Origin: Candidatus Sulfopaludibacter sp. SbA3
GTDB taxonomy: Bacteria; Acidobacteriota; Terriglobia; Bryobacterales; Bryobacteraceae
Length of the DNA stretch: 43,859 nucleotides
Assembly: GCA_945861625.1 (NCBI GenBank)
Contig: CAMAVI010000021.1
Coordinates: forward strand, 1-43,859
Reading direction: 5' to 3'
Numbering within the stretch: the stretch's first letter is position 1; every line of letters starts with the position of its first letter. Made by a program: the position numbers and the translations under genes. Below are positions 33,685 through 41,392 of the stretch, in pieces. Below the pieces are notes generated by a model. That model searched no databases, was not told the origin of the DNA, and saw nothing but the letters and a program-made list of their open reading frames with translations.

Positions 33685-35271
33685 ATGCGTGAGCTGACCT
33701 TGAAGGCGGCGGCAACAGAAATATACCAAACGTGCCAGCAGAGTAAAGAACAAGGTCTTCTCAGTCCATTTTTCTTCATGGTGGGTGCTGGTATTTCTCA
33801 TCCACCGCTACCACTTGCGGCTGAGCTACAAGCTCACTTTAAGAATGAAGCTGAGCAGTACGACAAAACTACTCTCCCGTCTCAGAGCAGTGCCATCGAT
33901 GCCTATTCCCATTGGTTCGAACAGGCATATCCTCAGCCCGAAAACCGTCAGCAATATCTCCGCGCATTAATGGAGAAAGCGTTCATCTCCCGCGCAAATT
34001 TCCGGCTTGCGCATTTACTCCTGGAGAAGACAGTTGCGAATCTGGTTGTCACCACAAATTTCGACGACTTTCTTTCAAGGGCACTCACGCTATTTGGACG
34101 CCGCCATATTGTCTGCGATCACCCAAAAACACTGGAGAGAATCAGCCTCCAATCAAAAGATGTTCAGATTATCCATCTCCACGGCTCCTATTGGTTTTAC
34201 GACTGCTGCAACCTGAAGGCCGAAATCGCCGATCGCGCAACGCCATCCGCATCGACTTCGTTTACGATGCTGTCGATGTTGGGCGACATCCTCCGGACAC
34301 ATTCACCTCTTGTGGTGGGCTATAGCGGATGGGAGGGGGATGTCTTCATGAACGCTCTGCGTCGTAGACTAACAGCAGGCTTGAGGACGAACCTCTATTG
34401 GTTCTGCTACAAGGACGCAAGGTCTCTTCCTGAGTGGCTCACCTCGCATTCCAACGTGTGCCTTGTCCTGCCAGAGCGGGGGGCTTTAGCCAGAAAAACT
34501 GGAGTAAACGATCAAAGTCGAGACGATAGCGGAACCAACGAAGATGAATCGGGACCTCGTGCGGCAGGCGTTTTTGCGGGTTCCGATGTGAGCCTGGAAG
34601 AACCAATGCAAGCTCGCGCTGTTTTCGACGAACTCATTCGCCGCTTTGCACTCGAGGCTCCAGCATTAACCAAGGATCCGGTGGGTTTCTTCTGTGAGCA
34701 GTTAAGATCATCTCTCCTTGGAGATAGGGAGGACGATCCTCAGGACGATATTTACGCGATTCGTTCCGTGATCGAAGGCTTAGCAAAATTAAAGGAACAA
34801 CAGGACAAAGTCAAACCCTCTGAGACTGAAGGTCTGCTCGAGAGGTTCCGGAACGAGATGAGACAGTCGAAAATCCGTGACGCCATTGGCGTGGCGGCGC
34901 AATTGCAATTGGAGAAGCTTGAGGCCGATCAGTTGCTAGAAATAAGCTCTGCCCTCTCGGTTGAAGGCCCAGCGCTTGACGACAACTCGGATGACGAACT
35001 GAGGGCATACGATTTAATCGCAGCAATCGGAGATAGACTCGCCCTGCTTGGCCGCAACCAGGTGCTTATGAAGGTTCGAACCGGGAGGGCGCTGTTCAAC
35101 AAAGGAGTCACGCTGGGCGCTCTCAACCGCGGCGAAGAGGAGATCGCGGTGTACGACGAAGTGGTGCGCCGGTTTGGTGAGGCCACCGAGCCCGCGCTGC
35201 GTGCACAGGTCGCGAAAGCTCAGGCCGCACTTGATCAGCATGAGGATGATGAGCCTAAATCTGCCGTTTAA
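33685..35271 (+). CDS. SIR2-like NADase-fold protein with C-terminal TPR-like segment
   Basis: A 528-residue protein of the bacterial SIR2_2-like class. 'FMVGAGISHPPLPLA' (about 32-45) is the NAD-binding loop, TTNFDD (123-128) matches the conserved T-N-x-D, HLHGS (164-168) contains the catalytic-position His166, and 'VVGYSGWEGD' (210-219) is the second nucleotide-binding strand. An acidic linker and a helical region (about 320-450) follow, then one TPR-like repeat at about 468-505. SIR2 domains of this kind are NAD-degrading effectors in several anti-phage systems (DSR, Thoeris, SIR2-HerA, short Argonaute), so a defence role is likely but unproven. GC is about 48% in samples from the main body against 62-70% in the last ~170 bases. 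A TATAGT -10 box ends seven bases before the ATG, suggesting a leaderless message. No partner gene is adjacent. Confidence 0.8.
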   Translation: MRELTLKAAATEIYQTCQQSKEQGLLSPFFFMVGAGISHPPLPLAAELQAHFKNEAEQYDKTTLPSQSSAIDAYSHWFEQAYPQPENRQQYLRALMEKAFISRANFRLAHLLLEKTVANLVVTTNFDDFLSRALTLFGRRHIVCDHPKTLERISLQSKDVQIIHLHGSYWFYDCCNLKAEIADRATPSASTSFTMLSMLGDILRTHSPLVVGYSGWEGDVFMNALRRRLTAGLRTNLYWFCYKDARSLPEWLTSHSNVCLVLPERGALARKTGVNDQSRDDSGTNEDESGPRAAGVFAGSDVSLEEPMQARAVFDELIRRFALEAPALTKDPVGFFCEQLRSSLLGDREDDPQDDIYAIRSVIEGLAKLKEQQDKVKPSETEGLLERFRNEMRQSKIRDAIGVAAQLQLEKLEADQLLEISSALSVEGPALDDNSDDELRAYDLIAAIGDRLALLGRNQVLMKVRTGRALFNKGVTLGALNRGEEEIAVYDEVVRRFGEATEPALRAQVAKAQAALDQHEDDEPKSAV

Positions 35272-35345
35272 CTGCGATAGATGGAACATTGTCGACTTGC
35301 CCAGGGAGCGATAGGAGCAAAGCTTGATGCTTCTTGACATCCGCT

Positions 35346-35442
35346 AGCGCTACTCTTGTTATCAAGCCGCCGTAAATCACACATGATCCGCATCGCTAAC
35401 GCGCAGGGATTTTGGGGGGATTCGGGCGCGCGTCAACTGTGA
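35346..35442 (+). pseudogene. Duplicated promoter and first 14 codons of the AtuA-like gene
   Basis: The 42 bases from the ATG at 35383 match 38714-38755, the start of the intact AtuA-like gene, with one synonymous difference, and encode [14 protein letters not shown] before diverging to GARQL and a stop. Upstream, 35346-35362 matches 38691-38707 at 16 of 17 positions (TACTCTTGTTAT is identical), but a 20-base stretch separates it from the ATG where the intact copy has six. This is a gene-start relic, left by duplication or by an insertion that rebuilt the target. Confidence 0.9.
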
Positions 35443-35463
35443 GCCAACCCGTTTTGCTCACAG
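35437..35463. terminator. Perfect 8-bp stem-loop after the AtuA relic
   Basis: CTGTGAGC (35437-35444) pairs with GCTCACAG (35456-35463) around an 11-base loop containing TTTT. It begins at the stop codon of the relic. It could end transcription reading through from the SIR2 gene, although there is no trailing T-run, or be a leftover end of a small mobile element. Confidence 0.35.
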
Positions 35464-36003
35464 ATGAACGCCGATAAAGCGAAACTCAACTCCGACCTTC
35501 GTTTGCGTGGTTGGAACATCGATGGTAAAAAGACGCAAGAGGCTCACTTCTCCCAAACGCCGACTCTACGTCGAAGTGGGAAACTTCCCACAAGACTTCT
35601 GGCCCGGAACTGGGAAAGATAACTTCAACTGGAACGGGCCAGGATAGTGATGGGGATGTCGCGAGGCTCAAGGGCTTAGAATAGAGGCGTGGCTCGGGGC
35701 TGGAAGAGTAAGTCAGCACCACATCTGATCGAATCCGGGGGCTCGCGCTGGAGACCCTAGTGTCCGACTAACTCGCGAGGAAGTCATCCTCAAAGCTAAG
35801 CAGGATAGCTTGCTGCTACAACACACTCGTAATAACCGGGCATGGGTGAGGAATCCGCAAAGAATGCCTAACCCAAGGCGGTTTGGCTGTTGACCGCCAT
35901 ATACTCATTTCAGTCATAACTCGTTCCCAGCAGCAGAGAATCGGAGTCCAAACGCGCATTTACATGGGGACCCTGGTTCAGCTCCTGGCATCATGCTAAG
36001 GAG
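35443..36003. other. Gene-free stretch with small hairpins
   Basis: About 560 bases without a credible gene. It contains a tight palindrome, GTGGGAA-AC-TTCCCAC (35576-35591), and a weaker hairpin, AAGCTA-N7-TAGCTT (35793-35811). Short frames exist on both strands (for example about 50 codons from 35464 on the plus strand and 78 codons ending at 35486 on the minus strand), but none has a ribosome site or recognisable protein. Base composition is lower in GC than the flanking core genes. It is probably debris of past insertions between the SIR2 gene and the sulfite dehydrogenase genes. Confidence 0.6.
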
Positions 36004-36570
36004 TCATGGATATTGACGTCGCTGCGCCGGAGCTTCTGGCCACACTGGTACTGTAGGAACGAATCCATTCCGATTCGGCATCCGGACTTTCGGCAGGGAC
36101 TGAGCGTCCAGTACGTCGCTCTCCTTGACGATCTCGTCCAGAGAAAGCAGGTAGGCAGTCAAAGCATAAACCTCGTCGTCGCTCAACGACCCGGGCTTGT
36201 TCGCGGGCATGCCGGATTTAATATAGCTCCAGATCGTCGTCGCATACGGAAAGAAGGACCCGGGGGTCCTAACGGGGTGAGCGCTGGCTAACGTGCCCTT
36301 GCCGCCGACCACATCCGGTCCCACTTTGGTGCCTTCCCCGTTTTTCCCATGGCACGCCGCGCACTTCTGAGCATAGATCGGCGCACCTTCCTTGGCGGAC
36401 CCGCGCCCCGGCGGGAGCTCTTTGCCCGCAGGACCAACGAGGACGCCATAGCTGCGGATTTCTTCCGGGGTCGCCGCGCGGCCGAAATTATAGCGCGGCG
36501 TCTGCGCGAGACCTGTAGCGCAAAGGGCCAGGGCCGCCACCGGCACCAGCAAATTAGAGTTCCATCGCAT
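36004..36570 (-). CDS. Exported c-type cytochrome, sulfite dehydrogenase partner
   Basis: A 188-residue monohaem cytochrome c. A signal peptide (residues about 1-22) is followed by 'FGRAATPEEIRSYGVLVGPAGKELPPG', typical of cytochromes paired with sulfite dehydrogenases. The haem motif is CAACH (70-74) and a likely distal ligand is the Met in 'IKSGMPANKPGSLSDDE'. It should accept electrons from the molybdenum enzyme encoded just upstream. The ATG at 36570 lies inside the last codons of that gene (17-base overlap); the frame is open further upstream, but those codons overlap soxC and lack a signal peptide. Confidence 0.88.
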   Translation of the reverse strand: MRWNSNLLVPVAALALCATGLAQTPRYNFGRAATPEEIRSYGVLVGPAGKELPPGRGSAKEGAPIYAQKCAACHGKNGEGTKVGPDVVGGKGTLASAHPVRTPGSFFPYATTIWSYIKSGMPANKPGSLSDDEVYALTAYLLSLDEIVKESDVLDAQSLPKVRMPNRNGFVPTVPVWPEAPAQRRQYP

Positions 36571-37825
36571 CGGTAACCTTCCCATCCCGTTCGATCTTCC
36601 AGGGTTGAATCGCATTGAAGTGGAAGACGCTGCTGGTTCTCCAAAAATCCTTGGGAGCGCCCAGCCGCTTGCTAAATTCCGCCAGCGCCGGTTGTACCGT
36701 GCCCCGTTCATCCGTGCAGCGGGACAGGATCACGGTCTCTTCTCCGTTCCACGTCCAGTTAAAGCGAAAGCGGGTGTGCGCGAACCGCAGCACGGGCTCC
36801 TGAAGCTTCGCGTCCTTCCAACTCCGGCCGCCATCGACGGATATTTCGACCCTGCGAATGGCGCCGCCGCCGGACCAAGCCAAGCCGGTGATCTCGTAAT
36901 ATCCCTTGCCGGGTAACTGTTGTCCCATGGCGGGGCGGAGGATCACGGATTTCGGCGGCATCTCGAAATGAAACCAGCGCGCTTTGCCTTGCAGATTGGG
37001 CGACAGATAGGAGTGCATGCTGATTTCCTCCCGGGTCACGTAGGGTTCGTCCACCACCTTGATCTGCCTCAGCCACTTGACGCTTTCCGGTCCTTGAAAG
37101 CCCGGCGCCAGCAGCCGCACCGGATAACCCTGCTCAGGACGCACCGGCTCGCCATTTTGTCCGTAGGCCAGCAAAACGTCGTCCATCGCTTTGCTAAGCG
37201 GCAGACTGTGAGAATACTTTTGTGAGTCGTAGCCTTCGGAAACGATCCAACTGGCGCCTTTTTGCACTCCGACTTCGTTGAGCACCACGGATAAAGGCAC
37301 TCCGGTCCATTCGCTGCAACTGGTGCGCCCGTGGATGTCCTGGACGTTCTCGGAAGTTGTCTTTTCAGGCCTGGCCGTGGACATACCATGCTTCCCCGGA
37401 GCGCCATTGCCGTTGCACTCTACAAAATAAATACGCGAGTCGGAAGGCATGCGCTGCAAGTCATCCAGCGTGAAAGTCATGGGACGATCCACCATGCCGT
37501 GAATCAGGAGGCGATACTCACGGGGGTCGACGTCTGGAGGAACGGAGTGGTTCGCCACGAAATGGAGCGAGGCTGGCGTGATGATTCCCATCAAATCCTG
37601 AAGTGGAGTCACCTTCTTCGATGGGTATAGCCTGTTTAAATAATCGTCCTTGCGCGCCGTAGTCACAAAACGAGAGCGCTCGCCAAGATTAGCGTAGTTT
37701 CTGGGACCGGCCTTCGGTTCGTTCGCAGCCTCGGCAGCCAGCCCGGATTTCGCGCCCAGAGCGCCCGCGGCCAACGCGGTGCTTGCCTTCAGAAATCGTC
37801 TGCGATCAGATTTCTTCGAACTCAT
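36554..37825 (-). CDS. soxC: Sulfite dehydrogenase molybdopterin subunit (SoxC-like)
   Basis: A 423-residue periplasmic molybdoenzyme of the sulfite oxidase family. The N-terminus has a Tat signal with DRRRFLKAS. 'FVECNGNG' and the molybdenum-ligating Cys170 in 'GRTSCSEWTGVPLS' are diagnostic, followed by 'GFQGPESVKWLRQIKVVD' and a C-terminal dimerisation domain ('VEISVDGGRSWKDAKL'). It oxidises sulfite or sulfane sulfur and hands electrons to the overlapping cytochrome c. AAGGAGG at 37837-37831 lies five bases before the ATG, the best ribosome site in the window and unlike most neighbours. No other sox genes are present. Confidence 0.9.
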   Translation of the reverse strand: MSSKKSDRRRFLKASTALAAGALGAKSGLAAEAANEPKAGPRNYANLGERSRFVTTARKDDYLNRLYPSKKVTPLQDLMGIITPASLHFVANHSVPPDVDPREYRLLIHGMVDRPMTFTLDDLQRMPSDSRIYFVECNGNGAPGKHGMSTARPEKTTSENVQDIHGRTSCSEWTGVPLSVVLNEVGVQKGASWIVSEGYDSQKYSHSLPLSKAMDDVLLAYGQNGEPVRPEQGYPVRLLAPGFQGPESVKWLRQIKVVDEPYVTREEISMHSYLSPNLQGKARWFHFEMPPKSVILRPAMGQQLPGKGYYEITGLAWSGGGAIRRVEISVDGGRSWKDAKLQEPVLRFAHTRFRFNWTWNGEETVILSRCTDERGTVQPALAEFSKRLGAPKDFWRTSSVFHFNAIQPWKIERDGKVTDAMEL

Positions 37826-37830
37826 AAGTT

Positions 37831-37878
37831 CCTCCTTAACCGGAATTTCCGTTTCGGCTTTGCGTACCGAGCATTGTA
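37831..37878 (-). promoter_or_regulatory. Ribosome site and -10 box of soxC
   Basis: On the minus strand TACAAT (37878-37873) is a probable -10 element without a clear -35 match. AAGGAGG (37837-37831) is a near-perfect Shine-Dalgarno sequence five bases before the soxC ATG. Together they give a leader of about 40 bases. Confidence 0.5.
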
Positions 37879-38215
37879 CACCCAGCCGCTTCCGCTCGCT
37901 CCGGCGGCCTGAACGGCGGCATAAACGTCCACCTTCCGAACGCCAAGGTGGCTCCCGTGCTCGTCGCGAATCTCTCTGGCAAACTGCCCGAGCCGTTCAA
38001 AAGCGAGCCTGGCGCCCTAAGCCCCAAGGGCGGCGGCACGCGCATGGCACGGAGGGAAACCTGCTCCTGATCTAAGGACCGCCGCATCGCCGTGTCCTCT
38101 ATGATCCAGACTCTCACGGTAGTCGATCACTACCACTTCCGTGTGCTGCAGATTCCTGAAATCCCGTTCCGGGGGCATTGTGCCAGGCGGTAAGATGAAG
38201 TCAGGACCGAACTGA
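37838..38215. other. Intergenic stretch between soxC and hicB
   Basis: About 380 bases with the soxC promoter at the left and no recognisable gene. A short plus-strand frame around 37924-38069 reads 'VHLPNAKVAPVLVANLSG' and another about 30 codons long starts at 38101; both lack ribosome sites and look like fragments. A small hairpin, CGCCCT-N8-AGGGCG, lies at 38013-38032. A TAAGAT box near 38191 and AGGA near 38202 could serve hicB. Confidence 0.5.
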
Positions 38216-38455
38216 ATGGCGGAATACAGCTATACCGTTTTGTTCGAACCCGCCGAAGAAGGCGGGTTCGTGGTGACCTGTCCGGCGCTTCCCGGACTGG
38301 TCACTGAGGGCGACACTATCGAGGAGGCTCGCGCGATGGCCGAAGATGCGATTCGCGGCTACATCGAGAGCGTGCGCAAGGATCATCTGCCCGTTCCGTC
38401 CGACAAGGTGCCGGTGAAGGAAGAGATCCACGTACTTATTCCTGAACCGGCATGA
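38216..38455 (+). CDS. hicB: HicB-family antitoxin
   Basis: A 79-residue HicB protein with the partial RNase-H-like fold: 'YSYTVLFEPAEEGGFVVTCPALPGLVTEGDTIEEARAMAEDAIRGYIES' is the family signature. The C-terminal ~20 residues (PVPSDKVPVKEEIHVLIPEP) form the toxin-binding strand. There is no added DNA-binding domain, so any autorepression would need the complex. It should neutralise the HicA protein encoded next; the two overlap by four bases (ATGA). The partner is damaged, so the antitoxin may now be free. Confidence 0.9.
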   Translation: MAEYSYTVLFEPAEEGGFVVTCPALPGLVTEGDTIEEARAMAEDAIRGYIESVRKDHLPVPSDKVPVKEEIHVLIPEPA

Positions 38456-38679
38456 GCCGGCTTCCCGCTCTGAAATCCAAAGGATGTTCCGCGGCTGCTC
38501 GAGCGCGCGGGTTTCGTCGTGCATCACGTCACCGGGGCCACTACATCCTGAAACATCCGACGAGAGCAGGTCTGCGCGTGACGCTACCTTGGCATAACAA
38601 AGACCTGAAGCGCGGAACGTTGCGGTCGGTCATCGAACAGGCTGGATATACGATCGACGAGTTCGTGGCGCTTTTGTAA
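38452..38679 (+). CDS. hicA: HicA-type toxin with an out-of-frame internal segment
   Basis: HicA proteins are small double-stranded-RNA-binding-fold mRNA interferases. Both ends match well: [10 protein letters not shown] at the start, and '[15 protein letters not shown]', '[18 protein letters not shown]' and 'DEFVALL' at the end, including the histidine of HYILKH needed for activity. Residues about 11-28 ([18 protein letters not shown]) do not match. Reading one base later, from 38483, gives [18 protein letters not shown], the expected HicA helix. A one-base insertion near 38482 and a one-base loss near 38537 therefore cancel. The encoded protein keeps its length but has lost its first helix and is probably inactive, unless these are sequencing errors. 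Confidence 0.8.
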   Translation: MSRLPALKSKGCSAAARARGFRRASRHRGHYILKHPTRAGLRVTLPWHNKDLKRGTLRSVIEQAGYTIDEFVALL

Positions 38680-38713
38680 ATGGGGCTGCCAGCGGTACTC
38701 TTGTTATTCAGGA

Positions 38714-40081
38714 ATGATCCGCATCGCTAACGCGCAGGGGTTTTGGGGGGATTCGCTGGAAGCGCCGCTGGAGCAGCTTCGCGGCGGGCCCATCGACTAT
38801 CTGACGCTCGACTATCTGGCCGAGGTCACGATGTCGATCCTGCAGAAGCAATACTCGCGCGATCCGCAGGCCGGGTATGCGCGCGATTTTCCGCAGATGA
38901 TCGAGCGGGCGGCGAAAGACATCGTCGAGCGCGGCGTGAAGGTGGTGGCTAACGCGGGGGGCGTCAATCCGGAAACCTGCGGAGAGGCGGTAGCGGCGGC
39001 GTTGGCCAGGGCCGGTTATAAAGGCCGGCTGAAGATCGGCGTCGTCACCGGCGACAACATCCTCCCGCGTCTCGATGGATTGCTCGCACGCGGCGTGGAG
39101 CTGCGTAATCTCGACACGGGTGAACCGTTGTCCACCGTTCGTTCGCGCGTGCGCAGCGCCAACGTGTACCTGGGCGCGTTCCCCATCGCGGAGGCCCTGG
39201 ACCAAGGCGCGCGGATCGTGGTGACGGGGCGGTGCTCGGATGTGGCGCTGTCGCTGGGGCCGGCGATTCACGAGTTTCAATGGGCGCGCGACGAGTGGGA
39301 CAAACTCGCCGCGGGCGTGGTGGGCGGGCACGTGATCGAATGCGGAGCGCAGGCCACCGGCGGCAACTGCCAGGTGGATTGGGAGACCATGCCGGACTTC
39401 GCGGGCATCGGCTATCCGATTCTCGAAGCCGAGCCCGATGGGCGGTGCGCGATCACCAAACACGCCGGAACCGGTGGTCGCGTGACGGTGGCTGGCGTGA
39501 CCGAACAGTTGGTCTATGAGATCGGCGATCCGCGCGCGTATATTACGCCGGATGTGATCGCCGATTTCACGTCGCTTCAGATCGAGCAGGCGGGGCCGGA
39601 CCGTGTACGTTTGTGGGGCATGCGCGGGCGTCCGGCGACGGATTTCTACAAGGTCTCGATCAGTTACTCGGCGGGATTCAAGGCCGTGGGCACCTTGACC
39701 TACGGGTGGCCCGACGCTTACAAGAAGGCCAAGATGGCGGATCAGATATTGCGCACGAGGCTGGAGCGGCTGGGGCTCCAGTTCGATGCGATTTCGAGCG
39801 AATACGTTGGCGCGAACGCGTGTCACGGCGAGGCGCTCTCGGGCGAGCCTTCGCCGGATCTGGCGGAAGTCACCTGGCGCGTGGGCGTGCGCGGACAGGA
39901 TGCGGCGGCGATTGAACGGTTCACGCGCGAACTGGCGCCGCTGGCGTTGAACGGGCCTCCGGTGGTGACGTATCCGTCGGGAGGCAAGCCCAAGGTGGAA
40001 GAAGTGGTCGCGTATTGGCCGGCGCTGATTCCCAAAAACGAGGTGGCGGCCACGGTGAAAGTGGCCGTGAAAGTGGCATGA
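38714..40081 (+). CDS. Acyclic terpene utilization AtuA-like protein (DUF1446)
   Basis: A 455-residue protein of the AtuA N-terminal family. '[22 protein letters not shown]' and '[33 protein letters not shown]' are its conserved beginning, '[11 protein letters not shown]', '[20 protein letters not shown]' and '[14 protein letters not shown]' its core. AtuA is needed for growth on acyclic terpenes in Pseudomonas, but most relatives are uncharacterised, so no reaction is assigned. A separate gene 18 bases on supplies the C-terminal domain. AGGA stands directly before the ATG. The last residues, VKVAVKVA, come from a 12-bp tandem duplication. The 5' end has a degenerate copy at 35346-35442. Confidence 0.88.
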   Translation: MIRIANAQGFWGDSLEAPLEQLRGGPIDYLTLDYLAEVTMSILQKQYSRDPQAGYARDFPQMIERAAKDIVERGVKVVANAGGVNPETCGEAVAAALARAGYKGRLKIGVVTGDNILPRLDGLLARGVELRNLDTGEPLSTVRSRVRSANVYLGAFPIAEALDQGARIVVTGRCSDVALSLGPAIHEFQWARDEWDKLAAGVVGGHVIECGAQATGGNCQVDWETMPDFAGIGYPILEAEPDGRCAITKHAGTGGRVTVAGVTEQLVYEIGDPRAYITPDVIADFTSLQIEQAGPDRVRLWGMRGRPATDFYKVSISYSAGFKAVGTLTYGWPDAYKKAKMADQILRTRLERLGLQFDAISSEYVGANACHGEALSGEPSPDLAEVTWRVGVRGQDAAAIERFTRELAPLALNGPPVVTYPSGGKPKVEEVVAYWPALIPKNEVAATVKVAVKVA

Positions 40082-40099
40082 AAGTGATGGAGGCGTAGG

Positions 40100-40414
40100 A
40101 TGGCTCGCGTACGGCTTCTCGATATCGCTCATGCGCGCAGCGGCGACAAAGGCGATTGCGCCAATATCGGATTGATCGCGCTCAAACCCGAACACTATCC
40201 GGTACTGGTGGCGCAGGTCACGACCGAGCGTGTCAAGGAACACTTCCGCGAGATTTGCCGCGGGCGCGTGGAGCGTTTCGAGTTGCCAAACCTGCACGCA
40301 CTGAACTTTTTGCTCCATGAAGCGTTGGATGGCGGAGGCACGGTGTCGCTGCGCACGGACGCCCAGGGCAAGACGTTGAGCGCGGCGCTGTTACGCATGG
40401 AAGTGGATTTGTAG
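40100..40414 (+). CDS. AtuA C-terminal-domain-like protein
   Basis: A 104-residue protein beginning 'RVRLLDIAHARSGDKGDCANIGLIAL', the signature of the AtuA C-terminal ferredoxin-like domain, which in many bacteria is fused to the AtuA core but here is a separate polypeptide. 'RVERFELPNLHALNFLLHEALDGGGTVSLRTDAQGKTLSAALLRMEV' completes the domain. It should form a complex with the product of the preceding gene. GGAGG lies about eight bases before the ATG. Confidence 0.88.
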   Translation: MARVRLLDIAHARSGDKGDCANIGLIALKPEHYPVLVAQVTTERVKEHFREICRGRVERFELPNLHALNFLLHEALDGGGTVSLRTDAQGKTLSAALLRMEVDL

Positions 40415-40466
40415 GTCTGCCCGATACGCCGCGCGCATCCGCGCATCCCGCCCGCTTGCCGTAACT

Positions 40467-40492
40467 TCCGTGACTACTGTGGTTGTCACGGA
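40467..40492. terminator. 8-bp stem-loop downstream of the AtuA gene pair
   Basis: TCCGTGAC (40467-40474) pairs perfectly with GTCACGGA (40485-40492) around a 10-base loop. It lies between the AtuA pair and the next operon and may end transcription or bind a regulator; no T-run follows. Confidence 0.4.
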
Positions 40493-40531
40493 GCCGTTCG
40501 GGGTTAATCTGCGCGCAGGAAGAGGCACCCA

Positions 40532-41179
40532 ATGGATTTTGATCTCGCCCGGACGCCGACCCTGCAGGCGGTGGCTACGGCGGACGAGCGGCGGCTCGTC
40601 GAAGATTTGCAGCAGCGCGTGGAGGCGGCCGCTCGCGATGCCGAGGAACTGCCGGAAGTCATGGCAGCCGTGGAGGCGCACAGCCGGGCCGAAGAGCATT
40701 TGGCGCGGTTGCAAAAAGCTGAACGGGCGCTCAATGCGTTCGCGAAAGACGCGGGAGAGAAACTGAGCACGCTGCGCGAGAGTGCGCTCGACGGCATGAT
40801 CCGCTGCGCGGGCAACGGCGAGAAGCTCGATTTCAAGGCGCTCAGCGAAGTGTCGGCGCTGGAGGCCCGCACGCGGCACGCCACGCGCGCGATTGAGCGC
40901 TTGGTGGAGCGGCTGATTCCGTGCGCGCAACTGGTGCGGCTGCGCGAAGAGTCGCACGCGGCGCTGACGCGGGCGCGTGCTCTGGAGGCAATCGCGCAGG
41001 AACGGGCGGAAAAACTACTGGGTCACTTGCGCGACGCGGTGAGCGAGGAAGTCGTCCTGCCGGTGGATCTGTCCAAGGGCGTCGCGGGAGCGCTGCTCGC
41101 GCAGGCGTCGGAATACAAGCGCCGCGCCATGCAGCTTTCCGAAAATGCCGACGGGTTCGAAAAAACAATACGGGGATAA
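40532..41179 (+). CDS. Coiled-coil protein of unknown function
   Basis: A 215-residue, highly charged, almost entirely helical protein with long heptad-like stretches ('LVEDLQQRVEAAARDAEELPEVMAAVEAHSRAEEHLARLQKAERAL' and 'ARALEAIAQERAEKLLGHLRDAVSEE'). There is no signal peptide or membrane segment. AGGAAGAGG lies seven bases before the ATG, a strong ribosome site. It is the first gene of a tight three-gene plus-strand operon. No family is recognised; it could be a structural or scaffold protein, and phage origin is possible because of the small co-operonic genes. Confidence 0.7.
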   Translation: MDFDLARTPTLQAVATADERRLVEDLQQRVEAAARDAEELPEVMAAVEAHSRAEEHLARLQKAERALNAFAKDAGEKLSTLRESALDGMIRCAGNGEKLDFKALSEVSALEARTRHATRAIERLVERLIPCAQLVRLREESHAALTRARALEAIAQERAEKLLGHLRDAVSEEVVLPVDLSKGVAGALLAQASEYKRRAMQLSENADGFEKTIRG

Positions 41180-41182
41180 ATC

Positions 41183-41392
41183 ATGAATACGAAATTCGAC
41201 GATCTGGTGCGGAGCCTGGAGCCGGCGGCGCTCGAAGAGCTACGGCGGTCAGTGGCGGCGGAGTTGGGTGGGCGGCGCGAGCAGACCGCGATTCAGATGG
41301 AACACATTCATCCGAAGATGACGGCGGAGGCGCGGGAGGAAGCGGCTCGCGAGATCGCGCGCGTGCTGCGCGGGGAGGACGCCCATGTTTAA
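41183..41392 (+). CDS. Small helical protein of unknown function
   Basis: A 69-residue acidic, helical protein ('FDDLVRSLEPAALEELRRSVAAELGG', 'KMTAEAREEAAREIARVLRGED'). It begins three bases after the coiled-coil gene and its end overlaps the next gene by eight bases, so all three are made together. A GGGGAT sequence lies eight bases before the ATG. No similarity is recognised. Confidence 0.65.
   Translation: MNTKFDDLVRSLEPAALEELRRSVAAELGGRREQTAIQMEHIHPKMTAEAREEAAREIARVLRGEDAHV

Noticed and set aside
35464-35722. Short frames on both strands in the gene-free zone
   Set aside because: No ribosome sites, no recognisable domains, and hairpins interrupt them. More likely debris than genes.
35720-35745. 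tRNA-like GATCGAATCC sequence
   Set aside because: The flanking bases do not form a T-stem, and no acceptor or anticodon arm can be drawn around it.
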